Assembly: GCA_900299555.1 (NCBI GenBank)
Contig: OODV01000281.1
Coordinates: 16,091-80,090, forward strand
From: an uncultured Endozoicomonas sp.
GTDB taxonomy: Bacteria > Pseudomonadota > Gammaproteobacteria > Pseudomonadales > Endozoicomonadaceae
Direction: 5' to 3'
DNA length: 64,000 nucleotides
Below are positions 56,984 through 64,000 of the stretch, in pieces. A program made the position numbers and the translations under genes. The notes under the pieces were generated by a model that saw nothing but the letters and a program-made list of their open reading frames with translations, made no database searches and had not been told where the DNA came from. The stretch's first letter is position 1, and the number at the start of each line of letters is the position of its first letter.

Positions 56984-57556
56984 TTAATCACGATTAAATT
57001 TGCGAGCCCGGCGTAGCCCTTTCCTTCCCCATTCAACAACATACTGTAAACCGCTACTCATGGTAAACAGTGCTACCACAGGCTGAAGTATCATCACAGG
57101 CTTTGTATAGTTCAAAGCAACTGAAACCAGGGCCGTCATTATCAGACTGAGCTGGAATAAAGTACACAATTTACCCAGCATACTGGGTTTGAACTGGATA
57201 GTACCTGCAACCCAGCGATAAATGAATGAACCGGAAACAATCAGGATATCACGACCAATCACCAGCAGCGTCAACCAGAGCGGGAAAACCTTAATGACGG
57301 TCAGCGATAGAAATGCAGTAACCAGAAGCACCTTATCCGCCATAGGATCCAGCATGGCACCAAAACGGCTTTGCCAACCATAACGCCTGGCCAGAAAACC
57401 ATCCAGTGCATCCGATAACGCGGCAATGGCAAAAAGGGAAATGGTCCACACAGGCCTCTCCGACAGAATCGCCAGAGAAATAGGACCAGCTAACAGCAGG
57501 CGAATTATGGTCAATACATTAGGTAAATATTGAAATTTCACCGCAATACCCAACAT
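56984..57556 (-). CDS. CDP-alcohol phosphatidyltransferase family protein
   Basis: A membrane enzyme of about 190 residues. The complete CDP-alcohol motif is visible: DALDGFLARRYGWQSRFGAM followed by LDPMADK, with all catalytic Asp residues. It would transfer a phosphatidyl group from CDP-diacylglycerol to an alcohol; it resembles PgsA-like proteins, but the acceptor is not clear. ATG 57556 has GGAAG just upstream; the frame continues to 57655 with non-family sequence. Confidence 0.85.
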   Translation of the reverse strand: MLGIAVKFQYLPNVLTIIRLLLAGPISLAILSERPVWTISLFAIAALSDALDGFLARRYGWQSRFGAMLDPMADKVLLVTAFLSLTVIKVFPLWLTLLVIGRDILIVSGSFIYRWVAGTIQFKPSMLGKLCTLFQLSLIMTALVSVALNYTKPVMILQPVVALFTMSSGLQYVVEWGRKGLRRARKFNRD

Positions 57557-57739
57557 CAGCTTCCGGAGCAAATGCCTTCTACCCGGGAAGCACCCTATTA
57601 ATGAATGTGTATTTTTATTGTATTTATCAGACCGCATACCCTGCGGAGAAAGCACCCTGTTCCGAAAAAGCGCTCATTGGCATCGATGCTGACCAGCATT
57701 CAAACCAGGAACACTGGTCAGGCATTGACCAAACCAGAC

Positions 57740-58840
57740 TCATCGAGTCCAGCGATAGACCAGTGCTGAAGGGGCGGTTGCCAGAGAGCCAGTGCCACTG
57801 AAACCCTGTGTGCCTTGAGAAACCACCCGAAGATTACGACCAAGCGCCAGAGAGTCAGCAAGCTGGCTTTCAGAACCATCAATCACCAGCTCCAACTCCA
57901 CCGTAGTACCTGTCACCCGGTGAACAGCAACATCACGAATGGCTGTCATGCGTTCAAGGTATTTACTCAGGGCGGCGTAATCTTCCAGACTGGAGATATT
58001 CTCAACCATCAGCAGCGTCTTGCCACTGGCATCAGAGGCATCAATGGCATAATGCCGGGACAACGTCGTCCCCACCAGGTCAGCCGCCAGCTGGGAAACC
58101 CCAACGGCATCAAGGCCATTAACCGCCACAGACTGGCTGGCTCCACGGAATATCAGACTCAACCGACCATAAAAGAGTTCACTGTCCTGTGTTAAAGAAC
58201 GTGATAAACGCCCCGTCAGAATCGATTCAGAACCGTATCGACGGGACGCCTCCTGCAACTTGCCGGTAAAGCCTCCCCAGACATCAACGGTAGAAATGGC
58301 CGCTGCATCCTCAAAATCCATTAATGGGAAGAGCATAGGCAACCCTCGACCCTGAAAACTCTCAGCAAACACCGCAGGAAAGGATCCTGAGGCATTGATG
58401 ATGGAACGTCGGCCGCCATCTTCCACTGCCAGCCATACCAGTGTGGATGGACGGCTCTGCCCCCAGATGGCAACACCGGCACTGCGCAGCAGCCGGTTTA
58501 TCGATTTCTCGTCAAACTCCGCCTGAAAGTACTGCTGACGGTTCCCGGATGAGTCATCGGTACGGAAACCAAACTTACGGATGTAAGTTTCCGGCTTACC
58601 CAGCGCCGTCTGAACCACACTGTTCGAAAGCACTTCGCGCTGCCCGGCCACTTTCACCAGCACATTGGCCAGAGCCTGACTCATCGCGTCGGCCTGCTCC
58701 TGATAACCCTGTTCGGCGACAGGCACGGCCTGACTGTATACCCCCTTAACCGTTGCCGCTTTGGCCATTCCAGGCAACACAGCCAGCACCAGCAGAGCAA
58801 ACGCCAGACAGAGAGAATTACCCAGTGAACGAGTTGACAT
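57740..58840 (-). CDS. DUF2066-containing periplasmic protein
   Basis: A 366-residue exported protein. ATG 58840 gives a signal peptide (LGNSLCLAFALLVLAVLPGM, cleavage after AKA). The mature part (VPVAEQGYQEQADAMSQALANVLVKVAGQREVL, FQAEFDEKSINRLLRSAGVAIWGQSRPSTLVWLAVED) matches DUF2066, found between purM and the CDP-alcohol transferase gene in many gammaproteobacteria. Role unknown. It is divergent from purM. Confidence 0.85.
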   Translation of the reverse strand: MSTRSLGNSLCLAFALLVLAVLPGMAKAATVKGVYSQAVPVAEQGYQEQADAMSQALANVLVKVAGQREVLSNSVVQTALGKPETYIRKFGFRTDDSSGNRQQYFQAEFDEKSINRLLRSAGVAIWGQSRPSTLVWLAVEDGGRRSIINASGSFPAVFAESFQGRGLPMLFPLMDFEDAAAISTVDVWGGFTGKLQEASRRYGSESILTGRLSRSLTQDSELFYGRLSLIFRGASQSVAVNGLDAVGVSQLAADLVGTTLSRHYAIDASDASGKTLLMVENISSLEDYAALSKYLERMTAIRDVAVHRVTGTTVELELVIDGSESQLADSLALGRNLRVVSQGTQGFSGTGSLATAPSALVYRWTR

Positions 58841-59032
58841 GGGCATAAATAGGCTCATCAAATGTTGATTGTAAGCGTTGCATCTCATAGCCACAGGCAT
58901 CTAAGAAATCCTGTACGTAAAAATCAAATGAATGTAATTCTGCCATAAATCACACAAAAAATACTGCATTTACCAACACGCCAGCCATAACAGGCTAAAT
59001 CCTCCGCGGTTACCCGCCAGGCATACCTGACC

Positions 59033-59295
59033 AGGTTCTGTTGACATAAGATTCCTTTCTCAGCTCAAGCCAGAATACTTCTGGCTAGGCGCAAGGACGC
59101 AGGAATACCTGTGTCTTTCAAGTTCTTGTAACGACGACAGAAGTATTCTGGCTTGAGCCCTTCGGGTGGTCAGTAAAGCCGCCTTCCAGCATCGTTGAAC
59201 TGGTTTGATGTAGAACCACTACACCTGCACCAGCTCGCCTTGTGGAATTCGGCTTTACTGACCACTGAGTTTGGAACCTTATGTCAACAGAACCT
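59033..59295. mobile_element. MITE-like element between DUF2066 and purM genes
   Basis: Terminal inverted repeats of 23 bp with one mismatch lie at 59033-59055 and 59273-59295 (AGGTTCTGTTGACATAAG at each outer edge). Inside are further inverted pairs: CTCAAGCCAGAATACTTCTG (59064-59083 area) with CAGAAGTATTCTGGCTTGAG (near 59138-59157), and GGTCAGTAAAGCCG with CGGCTTTACTGACC. It has no coding capacity. The pattern fits a miniature non-autonomous transposable element. No clear target duplication is visible. Confidence 0.65.
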
Positions 59296-59504
59296 AGTAC
59301 TGATTTACCAAAAAAACGACCCGACATAGGCGACAATTCGGCAACAGCATTGCGATAAATACCGCACCCTCCTAGAATAGCCGCCTTCATCCACCCAAAC
59401 CGTTTTGGACTGAACACAGCCCCAGGCCCGTGAGCAGTCCAGATTAAAAATACTACTGGCATTGCCGGTTATAGAAAGCTCTGGCAACAAGCGGATTCAT
59501 ATCT

Positions 59505-60551
59505 ATGAACAAATCGGATTCCACAACCTCCCTGAGTTACAAGGATGCCGGTGTCGATATCGACGCTGGAAACGCTCTGGTTGAGCGAATTAAACAGGTT
59601 GCAAAGGCCACTTCCCGCCCTGAGGTGATGGGTGGCCTGGGAGGTTTTGGAGCGCTCTGCCAGCTGCCAACCGGGTATAAAGAACCGGTTCTGGTTTCAG
59701 GCACCGACGGTGTTGGCACCAAACTGAAGCTGGCCATGGACCTGGGCATGCATGACGACATCGGCATCGACCTGGTGGCCATGTGCGTCAACGACCTGCT
59801 GGTCTGTGGAGCGGAGCCGCTGTTCTTTCTGGACTATTACGCCACCGGCAAATTGAATGTGGACGTGGCAGAACGTGTGGTGACCGGTATTGGCAAAGGC
59901 TGTGAACAGTCTGGCTGCGCCCTTATTGGTGGAGAAACGGCTGAAATGCCGGGCATGTACCAGGGTGACGATTACGACCTGGCCGGCTTCTGTGTCGGCG
60001 TGGTGGAAAAGTCGGAAATCATTGATGGCAGCAACGTCTCCGCTGGCGATGTGCTGATCGGTTTAAAATCCAGTGGACCGCACTCCAATGGTTACTCACT
60101 GATCCGCAAGGTTCTGGAAGTGGCCGGTTCCGACCTCAATGCCACACTGGAAGACAAACCGCTGGCTGAGCACCTGATGGCGCCAACCCGTATTTACGTC
60201 AAATCACTGCTGCAGCTGCAGAAAGAACTGCCAATCCATGCCATGGCCCACATTACCGGGGGCGGCCTGCCAGAGAACCTGCCACGGGTAATCCCACAGG
60301 GCTGTCGTGCGGTTATCGATACCCAGAGCTGGGAAATCCCTGCCATCTTCCGTTTCCTGCAGGAAAAGGGCAATATTGAGGCCTTTGAACTGTACCGCAC
60401 CTTTAACTGCGGCATTGGCATGGTACTTTGCATTCCTGCAAGCCATCAGGAACAGGCAATGCAGCGCCTGTCAGAACTGGGTGAAGAGAGCGTCATTATT
60501 GGCCATATTGAAACCGCCGACAGCGAAAGCGATCCTGTCGTTTTTCAATAA
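59505..60551 (+). CDS. purM: Phosphoribosylformylglycinamidine cyclo-ligase (AIR synthetase)
   Basis: A 348-residue enzyme closing the imidazole ring in purine synthesis. Visible: [73 protein letters not shown] and the late [15 protein letters not shown]. Length is normal. It is followed by purN after about 110 bases, in the same direction. Confidence 0.96.
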   Translation: MNKSDSTTSLSYKDAGVDIDAGNALVERIKQVAKATSRPEVMGGLGGFGALCQLPTGYKEPVLVSGTDGVGTKLKLAMDLGMHDDIGIDLVAMCVNDLLVCGAEPLFFLDYYATGKLNVDVAERVVTGIGKGCEQSGCALIGGETAEMPGMYQGDDYDLAGFCVGVVEKSEIIDGSNVSAGDVLIGLKSSGPHSNGYSLIRKVLEVAGSDLNATLEDKPLAEHLMAPTRIYVKSLLQLQKELPIHAMAHITGGGLPENLPRVIPQGCRAVIDTQSWEIPAIFRFLQEKGNIEAFELYRTFNCGIGMVLCIPASHQEQAMQRLSELGEESVIIGHIETADSESDPVVFQ

Positions 60552-60660
60552 CCGGAACTTTTAAGCGTCCTAACTGACCAATATTCAGGCCTGGGAAACA
60601 GTGTTCTCAGGCCTGTCGGACTCCAATCATAAAACCATCGAAAGCATTCAGGAAACAGCA

Positions 60661-61323
60661 GTGAGCGAGAAAAAGCGAGTTGTCGTTCTGCTATCAGGAA
60701 ACGGCAGTAACCTTCAGGCACTTCTGGATCAAGAACATAACTACAGTTATCAAGTTGTCGGAGTCATCAGCAACGTACCAGAGGCTTATGGGCTGGAAAG
60801 GGCCAGACAGCACAAAGTGGCAGCCCTTGGCCTGGACTACAAGGTCTTTTCGTCCCGGGGCGCCTTTGACCAGCGGCTGGTTGAAGAGGTTAAACGATTT
60901 GACCCGGATCTGGTGGTCCTGGCCGGTTATATGAAAATTCTCAGCCCCGAGTTTGTGGAAAAATTCACCGGTCGACTGATCAATGTTCACCCATCCCTGT
61001 TACCTGATTACAAAGGCCTCGGCACCTACCGTCGGGTGCTGGCTGATAAAAAGCCAAAACATGGCTGCACCGTTCACTTTGTCACACCAGAGCTGGACAG
61101 TGGTGCCCATATCATTCAGGCTTCACTTAATGTCGAGCCCACCGATAATGAAGAGAGTCTGAAACAGCGTGTTCAGGCCATGGAACACCAGATTTATCCC
61201 CTTGCTGCACACCTGATCACGTCCGGCAGGCTTCAGCTGAAAGGGGATAAGGCGGTACTGGATGATCACCCTATTGACCCACTGGGCTACCAACTGCAGG
61301 AAAACGCCCTGGAACTGGCATGA
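60661..61323 (+). CDS. purN: Phosphoribosylglycinamide formyltransferase 1
   Basis: Folate-dependent GAR formyltransferase of 220 residues. Catalytic Asn and His are in INVHPSLLPDYKGL, and the catalytic Asp is in FVTPELDSGAHIIQA; the N-terminal VVVLLSGNGSNLQALL is the phosphate-binding loop. GTG 60661 is chosen because AGGA lies about seven bases upstream and the family starts there; a frame from GTG 60601 is also open. Its stop overlaps the next start (ATGA). purT at 37244 provides the alternative formate route. Confidence 0.95.
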   Translation: MSEKKRVVVLLSGNGSNLQALLDQEHNYSYQVVGVISNVPEAYGLERARQHKVAALGLDYKVFSSRGAFDQRLVEEVKRFDPDLVVLAGYMKILSPEFVEKFTGRLINVHPSLLPDYKGLGTYRRVLADKKPKHGCTVHFVTPELDSGAHIIQASLNVEPTDNEESLKQRVQAMEHQIYPLAAHLITSGRLQLKGDKAVLDDHPIDPLGYQLQENALELA

Positions 61324-62198
61324 TTAAACAGGTTCAACCATTTTTTCATCTCCACAAAACGAGCATGAAAAGCGTGACGGCTACCCGCCTCGGCCTGTTC
61401 AACACCTGCGCTTTGAGCGCGGTACTTGCCGTGTCTTCACTGTCCGTGGGACAGGCAGATGCTGCCGCGACAAACCCTGCGCAAAAACCTGCCAGCGTGA
61501 AAGCCCCTGCTTTCAGGCTCAAGCCCTACTCAGCAAGCTATAAGGCATCCATAAAAGGTGTCCCCTTTGGCGGTTCTGGCGAACGTTCCCTGACCAGAAA
61601 TACGGACGGCACCTGGACGCTTGAGTTCAGTGCCAATGCGGCGTTCTTTGGAATGAAAGAAACCAGTCACTTTGCCAGTGAAGGTGCACAGCTGGTCTCC
61701 AACCAGTACGTTCAGCAGCGTACAGGGCTTGGCAAAAAGCCAACAGAATACGCTACCTTTGACTGGGCCAGCAACAAGGTTAACTGGCAACAGAGTGACC
61801 GCCAGTGGTCGATGGACCTGAAACCGGAAACACTGGACAACCTGAGTTATCAGCTGAAACTGCGCATGGACCTGGCGGCAGCCCATGGCCAGCAGCTCAG
61901 CTATGACGTTGCCGATGATGACGAAGTCTACCAGCGCAAATTCATTATCGAAGGCGAAGAGACCTTAAAAACCGACCTGGGCAATCTGAAAACCGTCCGG
62001 GTAAAAATACAGCGCAAGAGCAACAATCGCGCCACCTGGATCTGGTTTGCCAAAGATTATGATTACTTCCTGGTCAAGCTGCTGCAGGAAGAAAAAGGTA
62101 CGGCCTACACCATTGAGATCAAAGAGGCTTCCATTGACGGCAAGCCACTGAAGAAGAAGCAGACGAAAAAAGTGTCTGAACGCCCCAAACACCCCTGA
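61320..62198 (+). CDS. DUF3108-family periplasmic protein
   Basis: A 292-residue exported protein translationally coupled to purN by a four-base overlap. Signal peptide near residues 16-46 ([20 protein letters not shown], cleavage near ADA). Mature part: [29 protein letters not shown]-like and [14 protein letters not shown] motifs and [21 protein letters not shown] are typical of DUF3108, which commonly follows purN. Role unknown. The C-terminus is Lys-rich. Confidence 0.85.
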   Translation: MIKQVQPFFHLHKTSMKSVTATRLGLFNTCALSAVLAVSSLSVGQADAAATNPAQKPASVKAPAFRLKPYSASYKASIKGVPFGGSGERSLTRNTDGTWTLEFSANAAFFGMKETSHFASEGAQLVSNQYVQQRTGLGKKPTEYATFDWASNKVNWQQSDRQWSMDLKPETLDNLSYQLKLRMDLAAAHGQQLSYDVADDDEVYQRKFIIEGEETLKTDLGNLKTVRVKIQRKSNNRATWIWFAKDYDYFLVKLLQEEKGTAYTIEIKEASIDGKPLKKKQTKKVSERPKHP

Positions 62199-62238
62199 AC
62201 AACATCAATCCAATTTAATAAACCTGAAGGAGCCTGAA

Positions 62239-62646
62239 GTGCGATTTCTTCACACCATGCTGCGTGTCGGTAACCTTGATCGGTCCATCCAGTTTTACAC
62301 TGAAATTCTCGGTATGAAGCTGCTGAGAAAACACGATAACGAAGAGTACAAATATACCCTCGCCTTTGTTGGCTATGCCGATGAGTCTGAGCAGGCCGTC
62401 ATAGAACTGACCTACAACTGGGGAACTGAACAGTACGACCTAGGCAATGCGTTCGGTCATGTTGCCCTGGGTTCGGATGATATTTATGCCACCTGCGATG
62501 CCATCCGTAAGGCCGGTGGCAAGATCACCCGTGAGCCAGGCCCGGTTCTCGGCGGTTCTACAGAGATCGCGTTTGTCGAAGATCCGGATGGTTACAAAAT
62601 CGAGCTAATCCAATCCAAAGCCGCTTCTGAAGGCCTTCACGGCTAG
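62239..62646 (+). CDS. gloA: Lactoylglutathione lyase (glyoxalase I)
   Basis: A 135-residue metal enzyme that detoxifies methylglyoxal with glutathione. Metal ligands are visible: His in [18 protein letters not shown], Glu in [10 protein letters not shown], His in [12 protein letters not shown] and Glu in DGYKIELIQ. The length is typical of the short nickel-type bacterial enzyme. Start is GTG 62239 with AAGGAG six bases upstream. Confidence 0.95.
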   Translation: MRFLHTMLRVGNLDRSIQFYTEILGMKLLRKHDNEEYKYTLAFVGYADESEQAVIELTYNWGTEQYDLGNAFGHVALGSDDIYATCDAIRKAGGKITREPGPVLGGSTEIAFVEDPDGYKIELIQSKAASEGLHG

Positions 62647-62708
62647 TCCTGAAAACGCTAATCATCTTACAGCGTACACACCCTCACCCTGAGGGTGTTT
62701 CAAAGGCA

Positions 62709-62940
62709 TTATGAGTGCAATACTATCGGTTTTTTAATGCACCTTTCGGCCAGAACTGTCCGGTTAATCAGCTCACTGGCCAGCTCACCAGACCCTTGAC
62801 TATGAATTTCCCAACCGACAATCTTACGAGTGTATACGTCCAGTATCAGGTAGAGGTACCAGAGCTGACCACGCACTCTGGAAGCAAGGTAGGCCGCTTC
62901 GCGGCGGCTTTTAGCCCGTGAACGATGGAGGGCTTTCAGC
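62709..62940 (-). pseudogene. IS3-family transposase fragment
   Basis: Minus strand reads RVRGQLWYLYLILDVYTRKI, VGWEIHSQGSGELASELINR and TVLAERCIKKPIVLHS, the catalytic core of an IS3 OrfB, then ends by a stop just where the second Asp should follow. The upstream piece WLKALHRSRAKSRREA is also family-like but lacks the DIT segment. Truncated on both sides. Confidence 0.75.
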
Positions 62941-62968
62941 CAGCGTATTCTTAAGGATACGAATCCTA

Positions 62969-62995
62969 TACCCACAGTACCCACAGTACCCACAG
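62969..62995. repeat. Three tandem copies of TACCCACAG
   Basis: The 9-base unit TACCCACAG occurs three times in a row without variation, at the edge of the IS3 fragment. Copy number may vary between strains. No function is evident. Confidence 0.8.
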
Positions 62996-63112
62996 CAATT
63001 CTTGCAAAATATCCCGATCATTATCCCTGCAAAGTCACCAAATTATCTTTGTTAACAGCTAAAGACCTCAGAGGTACAACGGAAACTTCTATGGATATCC
63101 TAAACCAGTAAT

Positions 63113-63574
63113 TCAGGTGGCATATTCTAAACCAGCACACATTCTATAGTTAGAGCTTTCGGCACAGCACATCATCTGCGCATCACTGTTGCAAACAACC
63201 ATGTCACCAGCCTTGAAAATTGCTTCGTTAGCATAATTGTCTCGATTTACACAAAATAATGCACTTCGTTCAGGACAAAGTTTAATTAAAGATTCTACTA
63301 TTTTTACTCCAGACTGAGTTGATGATTCACCTTGTCTAATCATGGCATTCATATATATCGATCCCGCCAAGGATGCAGATAAAAATGCTCCTAGCAAAAG
63401 ATTTTGCTTCGGAATATGGCTATCGTTAGAAATTAATTTTTGAACATTCATCACGAACCCAGACGTACTACCAATAAAAACCCCTCTTTCTGTTGGGCTC
63501 ATTGGAACCGCGTTACTGATGGCAGCTGCGATACCCACCACAGATGAACTTATATAAGTGTTAAGATTATTCAT
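63113..63574 (-). CDS. Small orphan membrane/Cys-rich protein
   Basis: A 153-residue protein I do not recognise. It has two hydrophobic segments (SSSVVGIAAAISNAVP near 9-24 and LLLGAFLSASLAGSIYMNAMI near 59-79) and a Cys-rich C-terminal third (seven Cys in the last 60 residues, including MCCAE). GGAAG lies about eight bases before ATG 63574. It sits between IS fragments, so it may be cargo or a remnant. The Cys-rich, AT-rich style recalls the 884-aa orphan at 41172 but no clear homology is seen. Confidence 0.5.
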   Translation of the reverse strand: MNNLNTYISSSVVGIAAAISNAVPMSPTERGVFIGSTSGFVMNVQKLISNDSHIPKQNLLLGAFLSASLAGSIYMNAMIRQGESSTQSGVKIVESLIKLCPERSALFCVNRDNYANEAIFKAGDMVVCNSDAQMMCCAESSNYRMCAGLEYAT

Positions 63575-63605
63575 CTAACTGTCTTCCATCAAACCGATTA
63601 ATATT

Positions 63606-63640
63606 GGCTCTTTTGAAAAGTGAGTGGGTAACGCTGTATT
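63606..63640 (+). repeat. Probable left inverted repeat of an ISL3 element
   Basis: GGCTCTTTTGAAAAGTGAGT, 79 bases before the transposase start, fits the GGCTCTT-type ends of ISL3-family elements. The matching right end is outside the window. Confidence 0.5.
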
Positions 63641-63684
63641 CTTAATCCAATACTCTGCATGACATCACAGGCCTGAAGACACTC

Positions 63685-64000
63685 ATGGAAGAATTGTTTC
63701 AGAATGCCCTTGGAATCAGTTATCCCTGGTACATTGAGTCAATTGAGTTCAATACTGAACAATCCAGATTGGATATTTTTCTTAACTTTCAGCGAGGGGC
63801 AACCTTCAAAGATAACAGTGAGGATGATCCTTCTGGCAAGGAGTACCCAGCATACGATACCTTTCAGAAAGAATGGCGGCATATGAACTTCTTTCAACAT
63901 GAATGTTATCTTCATGCACGCGTACCAAGGATCGAGCGGGATGATGGGAAGTTCCGCCTGATCCCTCCTCCCTGGAGTGGCAAACTCAAAGGGCTCACAC
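63685..64000 (+). CDS. ISL3-family transposase, N-terminal part (cut by window edge)
   Basis: Open frame of 105 codons to the right edge. It matches the ISL3 N-terminus: MEELFQNALGISYPWYIESI, the FNTEQSRLDIFLNFQRGATF segment and EWRHMNFFQHECYLHARVPR followed by LIPPPWSGKLKGL. The zinc-finger Cys pair usual in this region is replaced here by other residues. Intactness beyond the edge cannot be judged. Confidence 0.82.
   Translation, partial: MEELFQNALGISYPWYIESIEFNTEQSRLDIFLNFQRGATFKDNSEDDPSGKEYPAYDTFQKEWRHMNFFQHECYLHARVPRIERDDGKFRLIPPPWSGKLKGLT

Noticed and set aside
1..64000. CRISPR arrays, tRNA and rRNA genes
   Set aside because: No regularly spaced direct repeats, no cloverleaf T-arm motifs and no rRNA segments were found on reading; the only short tandem repeat is the 9-base unit at 62969.

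Overview
The window looks like a chromosomal segment of a marine, host-associated gammaproteobacterium, most likely Oceanospirillales and possibly Endozoicomonas-like. This is inferred from three things: Pseudomonas-type gene order in the housekeeping blocks (aspS-yebC-ruvC-ruvA-ruvB, tolQRAB-pal-cpoB-queE-queC, hda-perM-CDP-alcohol transferase-DUF2066-purM-purN), heavy insertion-sequence load, and very large AT-rich orphan proteins beside a type III secretion chaperone. No rRNA, tRNA or CRISPR array was seen.

Layout. 1-2255: a hybrid-type sensor kinase (minus strand) running off the left edge. 2526-4225: an intact IS982-like element with a second, internally deleted IS982-family element nested exactly at its transposase stop codon. 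4419-11454: the Tol-Pal envelope cluster followed by queE and queC (queuosine precursor synthesis). 11466-12280: a decayed IS630 element. 12311-16624: a 1437-residue AT-rich protein of unknown function. 17133-24411: ruvB, ruvA, ruvC, yebC, aspS and an FmdB-like gene on the minus strand. rarD and a carboxymuconolactone decarboxylase-like gene sit between the ruv genes on the opposite strand. In Pseudomonas the ruv and tol blocks are contiguous and co-directional; here they face each other, so one block has been inverted.

24654-28353: a small type III secretion module. It holds an SycD/LcrH-type chaperone followed by two paralogous Ser/Thr-rich coiled-coil proteins, the second broken by a one-base shift in a homopolymer. 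28712-31076: two OprD-family porins (one broken by a 7-bp duplication), then an HU-like protein, a membrane-anchored cold-shock protein, slyX and a HIT protein. 34091-39830: proS, a lytic transglycosylase, acylphosphatase, a TlpA-like lipoprotein, purT and a YihY/BrkB protein. 40081-41059: a graveyard of IS3, IS1 and IS256 fragments. 41172-43826: an 884-residue orphan protein with eukaryotic-style PPxY and PSAP motifs.

44036-45901: a DUF4136 lipoprotein, ArsC-like reductase, ABM-domain protein and DUF2069 protein. 45975-52711: a catechol-type siderophore uptake locus (reductase, ABC transporter, binding protein, divergent TonB receptor) with Fur-like boxes in the divergent promoter region. 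52777-58840: an AsmA/DUF748-like protein, hda, perM, a CDP-alcohol phosphatidyltransferase and DUF2066. 59033-59295: a MITE-like element. 59505-62646: purM, purN, a DUF3108 protein and gloA. The right end is again accessory: an IS3 fragment, a small orphan membrane/Cys-rich protein and the left end of an ISL3 transposase.

The strongest candidates for something new are the chaperone plus paralogous-substrate cassette (24.6-28.4 kb), the 1437-aa protein with kinase-like motifs and a G9 tract, and the 884-aa protein with late-domain-like motifs. All functional statements for these three are inference.
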